From Taklimakanibacter sp050246735 (GTDB lineage: Bacteria > Pseudomonadota > Alphaproteobacteria > Rhizobiales > Aestuariivirgaceae), in the NCBI GenBank assembly GCA_050246735.1, contig JBFWVM010000014.1, positions 66,861 through 130,860 on the forward strand: DNA of 64,000 nucleotides, given 5' to 3'. The translations under genes were made by a program, and so were the position numbers. Shown here piece after piece: positions 26,776-34,057 of this stretch. The notes under the pieces were generated by a model. It saw only the letters and a list, made by a program, of their open reading frames with translations. It searched no databases and had not been told where the DNA came from. The first letter of the stretch is position 1; the number at the start of each line of letters is the position of its first letter.

Positions 26776-27138
26776 ATGAAACCCACCCTGCCTTCCCTCC
26801 TTGGCCTCGCCGTCCTCCTCGCCGCCTGCGGCAAGGCGGGAAATGTCGACATCAACTCCGGCGCCCGCGAGGTCCAGACCCAGTCGCGCTCGGAGCCGAT
26901 CTACTACAATGGCAGGCACTATGCGCTGAACTACACCTACAACGACTCGGCGAAGGTCTTCGACATGAAGGTCTCGGGCACCACGGCGGCGATGAAGTCC
27001 GACAGCGAGAAGGATGCCGTCAACATCGCCTCCTCGTCGCTCGGCTATTTCGCCTGCCCGGAAGGGCAGCGCGGGCGCCTGGTCGGCGCGCCGAAATTCA
27101 AAGGCGGGACATGGGCGCTGCAGGCGCGCTGCGGGTGA
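26776..27138 (+). CDS. Small putative lipoprotein
   Basis: 120 aa from the ATG at 26776. Signal peptide with lipobox LLAAC (Cys 20), so the mature protein would be lipid-anchored. The rest (SEPIYYNGRHYALNYTYN, VNIASSSLGYFACPEG) contains two further cysteines, in YFACPEG and QARCG, which may form a disulfide. No family recognised. The upstream frame to 26662 has no likely coding value. Confidence 0.72.
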   Translation: MKPTLPSLLGLAVLLAACGKAGNVDINSGAREVQTQSRSEPIYYNGRHYALNYTYNDSAKVFDMKVSGTTAAMKSDSEKDAVNIASSSLGYFACPEGQRGRLVGAPKFKGGTWALQARCG

Positions 27139-27168
27139 GCGGCGCTTCGCCCTTGTAGGGAGCGCCGC
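27139..27168 (+). terminator. Hairpin after the lipoprotein gene, possible terminator
   Basis: GCGGCGCT (27139-27146) pairs with 27161-27168; inside, CCCT pairs with AGGG. It follows the stop directly, but no T-tract is seen, so it may be a Rho-dependent or mRNA-stabilising structure. Confidence 0.4.
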
Positions 27169-27215
27169 CGGCTGCTAGCACGGCGGCATCCTTCGGGTTT
27201 TCGGATGCTGGGGCG

Positions 27216-28562
27216 GTGGTCCGGTTCGTTCTTCTCCTGCTGATTCTGGGGACGGCGCTTTCCATGCCGGCCGGACCCGCGCCGGCCCAGGCGCCGCGGA
27301 TCTGCCTGGACGACAGCGGCGAGGCCCTCGGCCAGTTCGCCAAATTCCATGAGCTGGCGACGCGAGACCTTCTCCAGTCGCGCTCCCTCTCGATCGAACC
27401 GCAGCGCTTCGACGATCTCGCCGGCGACGCGGAACGCTTCCTGGCCGGGAAGGAAGAAGGAACAGCACTCCTCGTCTATGCGTGGGACGACGACGATCTC
27501 TGTCTTTTCCTCTGGTCGCGCGCTCCGGCATTGCCCGGCCACCGCCTCTATGTCCGGCTGCCCGGCGCGAAGCAGAAGCTCCTCGGCGACGCCAGGCTGA
27601 TCCGGGAGCTGGCCCAGGCGCAGGGGAACGCGGCCGGGCGGCTGCCGCGCAGGCGCGGCATGACCGCCTTCGACACCGTCGAGACGCCTTCCGGCGATAT
27701 CGCGGCGGTCACCGCCGAGCTGTCGGCGCTGCTGTTCCCGCCCGAGCTTCACGACGCCCTGGCGGGCACCCGGCGGCTCGCCATCGTGCCGGTGGGGCCG
27801 ATCGCGACGATACCCTTGTTCATGCTGAAGCCGCTCGGCGACGAACGGGTCGCGGCGGAGCTCTTCGCCATCAACATCCTGACCTTGATGGAGGACATTC
27901 AAGAGCCGGCATCGGCGGCGAAGCGCGGGCATTCGAACGTGCTGATCATGGGAAACCCCACGGCGCATGACGACGAATGGGACTTTCCCGACCTGCCGGG
28001 AGCCGAGGCGGAAGCGCGTTTCGCGCATTCCCTGTTCGGCGGCACGATGCTCACACGAAAGCAAGCCACGCTCGCCCGCTTCGAGGAGCTGGCGCCCGAG
28101 TCCGATCTCATCGTCCTCGCCGCGCATGGGGTGGCGGACGAGGCGAAGCCGCTCGACGGCGGCTTCCTCGCTTTGGCCGACCGCCGCCTGGCGCCGCGCC
28201 ATATCCAGTCGCTCGCGCTCGACGGCCATCCGCTGGTCGTGCTCAGCGCGTGCCAGAGCGGTCTGGGGCGCTCTCTCGATGCCGGCGTCGTCGGCCTGGC
28301 GCGCGCCTTCCAGCTCGCCGGCGCCTCCAACACGGTGATGAGCCTGTGGAGCGTCGACGACGACGCGACGCGCTTTCTCATGGAGCATTTCTACGGGCTT
28401 CTCGCCGGGCATGAGCCGGCCCGGGCGCTGCAGCTCGCGACGCTGGCGACAAGGACGCGGTTTCCCCACCCCGGACAATGGGCGTCCTTCGCGGTTTTCG
28501 GCGGACCTGCGAGCCGGGCTCAGCCGAAGCGGCGGTCGAGCCAGTCGCGGGTGCGGAAATAG
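27216..28562 (+). CDS. Exported CHAT-domain protein (caspase-like)
   Basis: 448 aa, GTG start. Signal peptide 1-26 (PAQA). No tetratricopeptide repeats are evident in the N-terminal half, unlike many CHAT proteins. The CHAT dyad is intact: H304 in LAAHGVAD and C346 in LSACQSGLG, followed by GLARAFQLAGASNTVMSLWSVDD, the usual substrate-pocket segment. CHAT proteins are cysteine proteases; some are gasdermin activators or separases. An exported bacterial form suggests a periplasmic target. No gasdermin-like or effector gene is adjacent. The 3' end overlaps a convergent oxidoreductase by 43 nt. Confidence 0.85.
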   Translation: MVRFVLLLLILGTALSMPAGPAPAQAPRICLDDSGEALGQFAKFHELATRDLLQSRSLSIEPQRFDDLAGDAERFLAGKEEGTALLVYAWDDDDLCLFLWSRAPALPGHRLYVRLPGAKQKLLGDARLIRELAQAQGNAAGRLPRRRGMTAFDTVETPSGDIAAVTAELSALLFPPELHDALAGTRRLAIVPVGPIATIPLFMLKPLGDERVAAELFAINILTLMEDIQEPASAAKRGHSNVLIMGNPTAHDDEWDFPDLPGAEAEARFAHSLFGGTMLTRKQATLARFEELAPESDLIVLAAHGVADEAKPLDGGFLALADRRLAPRHIQSLALDGHPLVVLSACQSGLGRSLDAGVVGLARAFQLAGASNTVMSLWSVDDDATRFLMEHFYGLLAGHEPARALQLATLATRTRFPHPGQWASFAVFGGPASRAQPKRRSSQSRVRK

Positions 28563-29827
28563 CGGCCGATCCAGGGCACGAACCAGGTGTTGCCGCCATA
28601 GAGCGGATGCGACGGGAAATCCTCCCCGTCGAAGGCGCAGATGCGGTTGACGCGTCCGGCGATCTTGCGTCCGGTCTGGAAGCCCAGATAGCTCAGCATC
28701 GCGACGCCCGAGCCGTTGCAGCCCAGCGCATAGTGCAGGCCCTCGAACCTGCCCATATGCGGCATCTCGTCGAGGGTGAAGGCGACATTGCCGGTCCAGG
28801 CATGGGTGATCTTCACGCCCTCGAGCTGCGGGTAGCGCTCGAGCATGAAGCGGTGGAGGATGGGCGCGGTCTCGACCGGGTCGGTCTGGCCGAACTTGGC
28901 GCGGCCGCCGAAGATGAGGCGCCTGCCGTCGGGCGACATGCGGTAATAGGTGAGCACGCGGCGGGTGTCGGCGATCGAGCGGTTCCTGGGCGAGAGCGAG
29001 CGGGCGACGTCGGGCGCCAGCTCCTCGGTCGCGATGATATAGGAGCCGACCGGCACCACGCGGCGCTTGAGCCCGGGCGTCACGTCGCCGGTATAGCCGT
29101 TGGTGGCGATGACGACGTCGCCGGCCTCGATCTCGCCGCGCGGCGTGGCGACGGTCCAGCCCGCAGCCGACCGGGCGAGTCCCGTCACCGGCGTCCCGGC
29201 GGCCACCGGAATATTCCGCCTGCGGACGATATCGAGGAGGCCCTTGTAGTAGAGGGCGGGGTGGATGTGGGCGGCGCGCTCGACGACCATCCCGCCCATA
29301 TAGTAGTCGGAGCCGATCTCCTCGCGCTGATGCTCGCGCGGCACGAGATAGGCGCCCGATTGCGCGCTGGCGTTGAGAAGAGCGATCTTCTTCTCCATGG
29401 CGCGATAGTGGCTTCGGCACCAGGCGCCGAGGAAGTAGCCGGCCTTCGTCCAGTGGCAGGCGATCTTCTCGCGCTCGATCAGGGCCTCGACATGGCTGAA
29501 AGCCTCGGCCGCGTCGCCGAGATAGGGGACCGCCTCGTCGGGCGCCATGGGCTTCGCCAGATAGCGCTTGCCGACATTGACGCCGCCCGACACCATGCCG
29601 CCATTGCGCGTCGAGGCGCCGAAGCCCGGCTCATGGGCATCGAGGATCAGGCAGTCGATGCCGGCATCGGCGAGCGCCAGGGCCGCCGACAGCCCGGCAT
29701 AGCCCGCCCCGACAATGGCGACCCGCACCTCGCGCGGCAGGTCGATGGCGGCGAGCGCCTCGGGCGCATAGGCCTCCCACCAGTAGGGAAGGGCCTTGAA
29801 GTCCGGATGGAATATCGCTGAAGACAT
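28520..29827 (-). CDS. FAD-dependent amine oxidase-like protein (DAO/PuuB family)
   Basis: 435 aa. Rossmann FAD site VAIVGAGYAGLSAALALADAG near residue 36, then ASTRNGGMVSGGVNVG, characteristic of gamma-glutamylputrescine oxidase-type enzymes. The C-terminal CGG-like loop GCNGSGVAMLSYLG closes the FAD site. Such enzymes oxidise secondary or glutamylated amines, giving aldehyde, amine and H2O2. No other Puu genes are near, so the substrate is open. Stands alone on the minus strand. Confidence 0.88.
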   Translation of the reverse strand: MSSAIFHPDFKALPYWWEAYAPEALAAIDLPREVRVAIVGAGYAGLSAALALADAGIDCLILDAHEPGFGASTRNGGMVSGGVNVGKRYLAKPMAPDEAVPYLGDAAEAFSHVEALIEREKIACHWTKAGYFLGAWCRSHYRAMEKKIALLNASAQSGAYLVPREHQREEIGSDYYMGGMVVERAAHIHPALYYKGLLDIVRRRNIPVAAGTPVTGLARSAAGWTVATPRGEIEAGDVVIATNGYTGDVTPGLKRRVVPVGSYIIATEELAPDVARSLSPRNRSIADTRRVLTYYRMSPDGRRLIFGGRAKFGQTDPVETAPILHRFMLERYPQLEGVKITHAWTGNVAFTLDEMPHMGRFEGLHYALGCNGSGVAMLSYLGFQTGRKIAGRVNRICAFDGEDFPSHPLYGGNTWFVPWIGRYFRTRDWLDRRFG

Positions 29828-29905
29828 GAAGATGCCCGGCGCCAGGAAGTGTCCACATTCTCACAGCGCCTTTATCCCAAGTCGGAACGAGCGCCAAGGG
29901 AGCTC

Positions 29906-30361
29906 TCAACAGCCCCGCCATCTGTAGATCACATCGCCGATGGCGAGCGGCTCGAAGACGAGATGAGCAACGGCGACGAAGCCGTGGCGCTCGTAGAGGC
30001 GGCGGGCGCCGGTATTCTGCTGCGCGCAGTGAAGCTCGATGCCGGACGGATAGAGCGACTTGGCGAAGTCGAGGCAGGCCGAGCCGATCCCCAGGCCCTG
30101 CCAGTGCGGCGCGACGAAGAGCCTGTCGATGAAGAACGGCTTCAGTGCAAGGATGCCGACGGCGGCGCCCGCCGCTTCCGGCACGAAGCATCGCTGACCT
30201 GCGGCGAAGGCTTCGCCGAGGCGCATGCGCGTCGTCGTGACGGAATGATCGTAGCCGAAACAGGCATAGGCCTGGCGGCAGGCGGCGTTGGCGGCCTCTG
30301 CCGCCGCGTCGAGATCGCGCGGCTCACAAGGGCGGATGCGGAACAGGTGGGCTTGGCGCAT
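29906..30361 (-). CDS. GNAT family N-acetyltransferase
   Basis: 151 aa. The acetyl-CoA pyrophosphate loop reads FVAPHWQGLGIGSACLDFA, followed by the typical motif B region NTGARRLYERHGF. Substrate unknown. It is separated by 78 nt from the oxidase gene downstream on the same strand and may be a single gene unit. Confidence 0.9.
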   Translation of the reverse strand: MRQAHLFRIRPCEPRDLDAAAEAANAACRQAYACFGYDHSVTTTRMRLGEAFAAGQRCFVPEAAGAAVGILALKPFFIDRLFVAPHWQGLGIGSACLDFAKSLYPSGIELHCAQQNTGARRLYERHGFVAVAHLVFEPLAIGDVIYRWRGC

Positions 30362-30412
30362 GGAGTGAGCTATAGGGACCGGCGAGTGTCACGACCAGGA
30401 AACAGTGCCCGC

Positions 30413-30946
30413 ATGAAAAGGTTTCTCTTGAACGTCGCCTATGCGCTGATCGCGCTTCTCGTCATCTTCATGGGCGGGGCCTATGCGCTGCCGGGAGAGG
30501 CGGTCGTCGAGCGCCAGATCACCATCGCCGCGCCCCCGGGAAAGGTCTTCGGCATCGTCAGCGATCTCAGGCGGTTCAAGGAATTCTCGCCCTGGGCCGA
30601 GATCGATCCGAACCTCGACTACACTTTCGAGGGACCGGTGAAGGGCATCGGCCAGAAGATGTCCTGGGTCTCCGACAATCCGCAGCTCGGCTCGGGCTCC
30701 CAGACCGTGGTCGACTACCAGCCCAATGTGCGCTTCGCCACGACGCTCGATTTCGGCGAGATGGGCGACGCCATCACCTATTTCAATTTCGTGCCGGTGG
30801 CCGGCGACACGAAGGTCACCTGGGGGTTCAAGTCGCTGCTGCGCAACCCGCTCGAGCGCTGGATGGGGCTTCTGTTCGACCGCTGGATCGGCGCCGATTA
30901 CGAGAAGGGCCTCGCCAAGCTGAAAGCGATCGCCGAGAAGCCCTGA
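30413..30946 (+). CDS. SRPBCC-family (START-like) protein with N-terminal membrane helix
   Basis: 177 aa from the ATG at 30413; AGGA lies 12 bases upstream, a rather wide spacing. Residues 5-27 are hydrophobic and followed by polar sequence, so the protein is membrane-anchored or exported. The rest is a polyketide-cyclase/START-like fold (VVERQITIAAPPGKVFGIVSDL, SPWAEIDPN). These domains bind hydrophobic ligands. A GC-rich hairpin follows the gene. Confidence 0.82.
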   Translation: MKRFLLNVAYALIALLVIFMGGAYALPGEAVVERQITIAAPPGKVFGIVSDLRRFKEFSPWAEIDPNLDYTFEGPVKGIGQKMSWVSDNPQLGSGSQTVVDYQPNVRFATTLDFGEMGDAITYFNFVPVAGDTKVTWGFKSLLRNPLERWMGLLFDRWIGADYEKGLAKLKAIAEKP

Positions 30947-30953
30947 AAGCAAC

Positions 30954-30981
30954 GCGGCCCGGCCGCCCCCGGCCGGACCGC
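30954..30981 (+). terminator. GC-rich hairpin after the SRPBCC gene
   Basis: 12-base arms (30954-30965 and 30970-30981) with one mismatch and a CCCC loop, eight bases after the stop. There is no T-run, so intrinsic termination is uncertain. Confidence 0.4.
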
Positions 30982-31078
30982 GCCTCCTGTCGCCACTTGT
31001 GCCGCCATTGATACGGCAGAGACATGTAAGGAGTTTCAATGCCGACACGGAAAATGGGCGGATTGCCGAAAGGGTCCG

Positions 31079-31546
31079 TTAAGATCCGGCGGCGGCCGGG
31101 CCGAGCAGCTCGGTGCGCGGGCCGCGCTCGAGATAGGTATTGAGCACGATGTAGGAACGCGTGCTGCGCACGCCCGGCGTGTCGTAGATCCGCTTCAGGA
31201 GGTGCTCCAGAGCGAGGGTTCCCTCGCAGCGGACCTTGAGGAGGATGCAGGTGTCGCCGGCGACCGAATGCAGTTCCTCGACCCGCGGGTCCTCGGTGAT
31301 CCCCAGCATCTCGGGCGTCTTGCCCCAGCCCTCGGTCGCGACATGGACGAAAGCGAGCAGGGGGCAGCCGATCGCCTCGCCGTCGATCTCTATGGTGGTG
31401 CGGCGGATGGCGCCTTGCGCCTTCAGCTTCTTCACCCGCTCATAGACGGAAGGCGCTGAGAGGCCGAGCCTGCGACCGAGATCGCGGAAGGCGATCGCGG
31501 CGTCATCGGCCAGGATGGCTAACAGCTTTCGGTCGGTGGCATCCAT
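31079..31546 (-). CDS. Lrp/AsnC family transcriptional regulator
   Basis: 155 aa. N-terminal helix-turn-helix (DRKLLAILADDAAIAFRDLGRRLGLSAPSVYERVKKL) and C-terminal RAM ligand domain (EELHSVAGDTCILLKVRC). The gene is divergent from an MFS exporter, 96 nt away, with a palindrome in between, so it probably controls the exporter in response to an amino acid. Size is typical. Confidence 0.93.
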   Translation of the reverse strand: MDATDRKLLAILADDAAIAFRDLGRRLGLSAPSVYERVKKLKAQGAIRRTTIEIDGEAIGCPLLAFVHVATEGWGKTPEMLGITEDPRVEELHSVAGDTCILLKVRCEGTLALEHLLKRIYDTPGVRSTRSYIVLNTYLERGPRTELLGPAAAGS

Positions 31547-31611
31547 GTCGGCTATTCCCGTGAACGAGGTTCGGCAGGCAAAAATAGGCGTTTTTCAGAA
31601 ATACCATAACA

Positions 31612-31628
31612 TGATATGTGACATATCA
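31612..31628. promoter_or_regulatory. Palindromic operator candidate between the Lrp and MFS genes
   Basis: TGATATG, TGA, CATATCA: perfect 7-bp inverted repeat with a 3-bp spacer, 15 bases before the MFS start at 31643. This resembles Lrp-family half-site layout. Inferred to be the binding site of the divergent regulator. Confidence 0.5.
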
Positions 31629-31642
31629 ATAATTCCTTATCG

Positions 31643-32824
31643 ATGTTAGTCGTCATGACCGCCATCCCCAGCGACCAGTCCGTTCAAGGCCATCTCCTCG
31701 TGCTGATGGCGGGAATCGCCGCCGTCGGCATCCAGGCCCTGATGCTGTCGCCGCTGATGCCGGACATCGCATATGCGCTCGACGCCGGTCCGGCCGAGGT
31801 CGGCATCGCATCCGGCGCCTATGGCGTGGGCGTGGCGGTCTCGGCCCTTCTCGCGGCACCGCGGCTCGGCCAGTGGCCGAAGCGGCGGGCGATCCAGATC
31901 GCCTTCGCCGTCATGGCGGCGGGCCTCGTCCTGTGCGCGGCGGCCTTCGACTGGCGGGTCCTGGTCGCCGGCCAGCTGGTCACCGGCCTTGCCGCCGGCG
32001 TCATCATTCCCGGCACCTATGCCCTGACCGCCGACCTGACACCCGACCATATGCGCTCGCGCGCCATGGGACGGGTGATCACCGACTGGTCGGTGGCGAT
32101 GGTGGGGGGCATCCCCCTTGCCGCGCTGGTCGCCGACCTTCTCAGCTGGCGCGGGACCTTCATCATCGTCGCGGGGCTCGCCGCCGTCATGATCTTCGGC
32201 ATCGGCCTCCTGCCGCTCGCCCGAGGCGCGGCGGCGTCACGGCCGGTGTCTTACGCCCGGGCGCTCGCGGTCAAAGGCATACCGCTCGTGCTGTTCGCGA
32301 CCTTCGTGAACATGATCGCCTTCTATCAGGTCTATACGTTCATCGGCGACCATGTGCGCCACCTGCACGGCGCCGGCGCCTGGCTCGGCGGGCTTCTCGC
32401 CTGCTCCTATGGCGTGGGCTTCGGCCTGGCGGTGTTCCTGGACGGCTGGATCGATCGCATCGGACCGGCGCGGCTGATGGCGGCCTCGCTCCTCGCCCTC
32501 GGCGTCAACTACATCCTGCTGCCGCTGGCGACGCTCAATATCGTGACGGCGGTCGCCTATCCGCTGGTCTGGGGTCTGGTGCAGCATGTCGGCATGAACA
32601 CGCTCGTCTCCTTTATCGGCGCCGCACCCCAGGCCGAGCGCTCGACGGCCATGGGGCTCTTCTCCTTCATCACCTATGTGGCGGTGGGATTGGGCGGTGC
32701 GGTCTATGGCAGCGTCTATGCGGCGCACGGCTTCTTCGCCAACACCATCGCCGCCACCGCGACCCTGTGGATCGGCGCCCTGGTGGTGTTCCTGCTGATG
32801 CCGAAGGTCAGGGCCGGAGCTTAG
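31643..32824 (+). CDS. MFS transporter (DHA/AraJ-like)
   Basis: 393 aa with twelve membrane segments. The A-motif area between TM2 and TM3 reads APRLGQWPKRRAIQIAF, and TM4-5 carry GTYALTADLTPDHMRSRAMG. The family exports sugars, drugs or amino acids. The divergent Lrp regulator suggests an amino-acid-like substrate. ATG at 31643; an in-frame ATG at 31655 is an alternative. It is the last host-composition gene before the lower-G+C segment. Confidence 0.9.
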   Translation: MLVVMTAIPSDQSVQGHLLVLMAGIAAVGIQALMLSPLMPDIAYALDAGPAEVGIASGAYGVGVAVSALLAAPRLGQWPKRRAIQIAFAVMAAGLVLCAAAFDWRVLVAGQLVTGLAAGVIIPGTYALTADLTPDHMRSRAMGRVITDWSVAMVGGIPLAALVADLLSWRGTFIIVAGLAAVMIFGIGLLPLARGAAASRPVSYARALAVKGIPLVLFATFVNMIAFYQVYTFIGDHVRHLHGAGAWLGGLLACSYGVGFGLAVFLDGWIDRIGPARLMAASLLALGVNYILLPLATLNIVTAVAYPLVWGLVQHVGMNTLVSFIGAAPQAERSTAMGLFSFITYVAVGLGGAVYGSVYAAHGFFANTIAATATLWIGALVVFLLMPKVRAGA

Positions 32825-32905
32825 GCCGGCGTGTCACGACGAGATCGGTCGCAAGCGGCGGACGCTGGCGGACCACATCCGGAGACTGCCCGATCAGGCG
32901 CAACA

Positions 32906-33934
32906 TCAACGCAAAGGGCGAGTGGGTCTATCACGCGCCATGGTCGAAGCGCTCTGGATATAAGGCCGCGAAAGGGTCGTCCTCCAGCGCAACCTGTAGC
33001 TGGAAGGAGATACACCGAAATGCCGTTGAAACGATCTGGAAAATGTCGAGGTTGAAGAGAAGCCGCTGGCCGCCGCAACAGTTGCAATCGAAGAGTCGGT
33101 GTGCAGCAGCAACTGGCGCGATCGGTTCAGACGAAGACTGAGAAAGTATTTTCCGGGAGAACAATTCAGATATTGCTGCGATAGATATTCCAGTTGTCTC
33201 CGTGAGATCTTCAGCGTTCGCGTCAGTTCGTCGATCTTTGGAGCCTGTTCGATCTGCTCATTCATTTTTCTTATGAGGCGTCCAAGAAGAGGATGTTGAT
33301 CCCAAGGTTCCAGTTCAGCAAGGTGCCGCTGAGGAGTTGCAGGTGAACGGAAACCCGATGTCAGCATTTCGTTGCTGACGACGCGAGTTAGATCCGGGCC
33401 GAGGCGCTCGGTGATGAAAGCCATCATCATATCAAGCGATGCCGTGTGGCCTCCGCACGTCATCAAGTTGCGGTCGATGCTGTAAAGTTCCTCGGTGGCC
33501 CGTATCTCCGACCACTTTTCCAGGAACGCCGGCAGCATTTCCCAGTGAACCGATACCCTGCGATCCTTCACCAGGCCGGCTTCAGCCAGTAGCACGACAC
33601 CGATGTCCACAGCGCAAAGGATGCTTCCATGGCGCTCAAACCGGCGAAATCCCTTAAAAAGTGCGTTTTTGACAACCCGCGGCTGGTCGTAAGAAGCCAC
33701 CAGGCACGCCATGGATGGCCTCTGCACATCGGTGAGGGCGCGTTGCACCGTAATGACCAGGCCATTGCTTGCTTTGACGTCCTTTCCGTCGACGCTCGCA
33801 AAATAATGTTCGAATAAGCTGCTTCCACTGAGACGGTTGGCGGCTCTGAGAGGCTCGATCAACAGAAGCGCGGAAAGCAGGCTGGAGTTGGGAGTTACAA
33901 CTACAGCCACCTCAAGCCTGTCGTTGTTTCGCAT
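32906..33934 (-). CDS. GlxA-family AraC-type regulator of the lower-G+C cassette
   Basis: 342 aa from the ATG at 33934 (MRNNDRLEVAVVV); a longer start at 33991 lies inside the operator region. The N-terminal half is a DJ-1/PfpI amidotransferase-like sensor (SALLLIEPLRAANRLSG, the GlxA/CdhR/GbdR signature). The C-terminus is an AraC HTH (IDELTRTLKISRRQLEYLSQQYL, SIATVAAASGFSSTSTFSRSFQRHFG). Regulators of this group control carnitine, betaine and dimethylglycine genes. It is divergent from the OYE-type gene. Base composition is lower in G+C than the flanks. Confidence 0.9.
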   Translation of the reverse strand: MRNNDRLEVAVVVTPNSSLLSALLLIEPLRAANRLSGSSLFEHYFASVDGKDVKASNGLVITVQRALTDVQRPSMACLVASYDQPRVVKNALFKGFRRFERHGSILCAVDIGVVLLAEAGLVKDRRVSVHWEMLPAFLEKWSEIRATEELYSIDRNLMTCGGHTASLDMMMAFITERLGPDLTRVVSNEMLTSGFRSPATPQRHLAELEPWDQHPLLGRLIRKMNEQIEQAPKIDELTRTLKISRRQLEYLSQQYLNCSPGKYFLSLRLNRSRQLLLHTDSSIATVAAASGFSSTSTFSRSFQRHFGVSPSSYRLRWRTTLSRPYIQSASTMARDRPTRPLR

Positions 33935-33962
33935 TTCCGATCCTCGACAAATCTGACGCCCC

Positions 33963-33991
33963 TTGCGCAAAGGGACACGCCAATTGCGCAA
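33963..33991. promoter_or_regulatory. Two TTGCGCAA boxes 21 bp apart
   Basis: The perfect 8-bp palindrome TTGCGCAA occurs at 33963-33970 and 33984-33991, exactly 21 bp apart (two helical turns), in the 123-bp gap between the regulator and the OYE-type gene. This spacing fits AraC-family half-sites. A strong candidate operator, by inference. Confidence 0.6.
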
Positions 33992-34029
33992 ACGGCAAAG
34001 TGTTCAAGACAAGCCGCCACTAGCTTTCT

Positions 34030-34052
34030 TCGCAAGGGTTATCGCTTTGCGA
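34030..34052. promoter_or_regulatory. Second, inverted TCGCAA/TTGCGA site
   Basis: TCGCAA (34030-34035) and TTGCGA (34047-34052) form an inverted pair related to the TTGCGCAA boxes, six bases before the OYE-type start codon. It could be a lower-affinity site or overlap the ribosome-binding region. Confidence 0.35.
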
Positions 34053-34057
34053 GCGAA

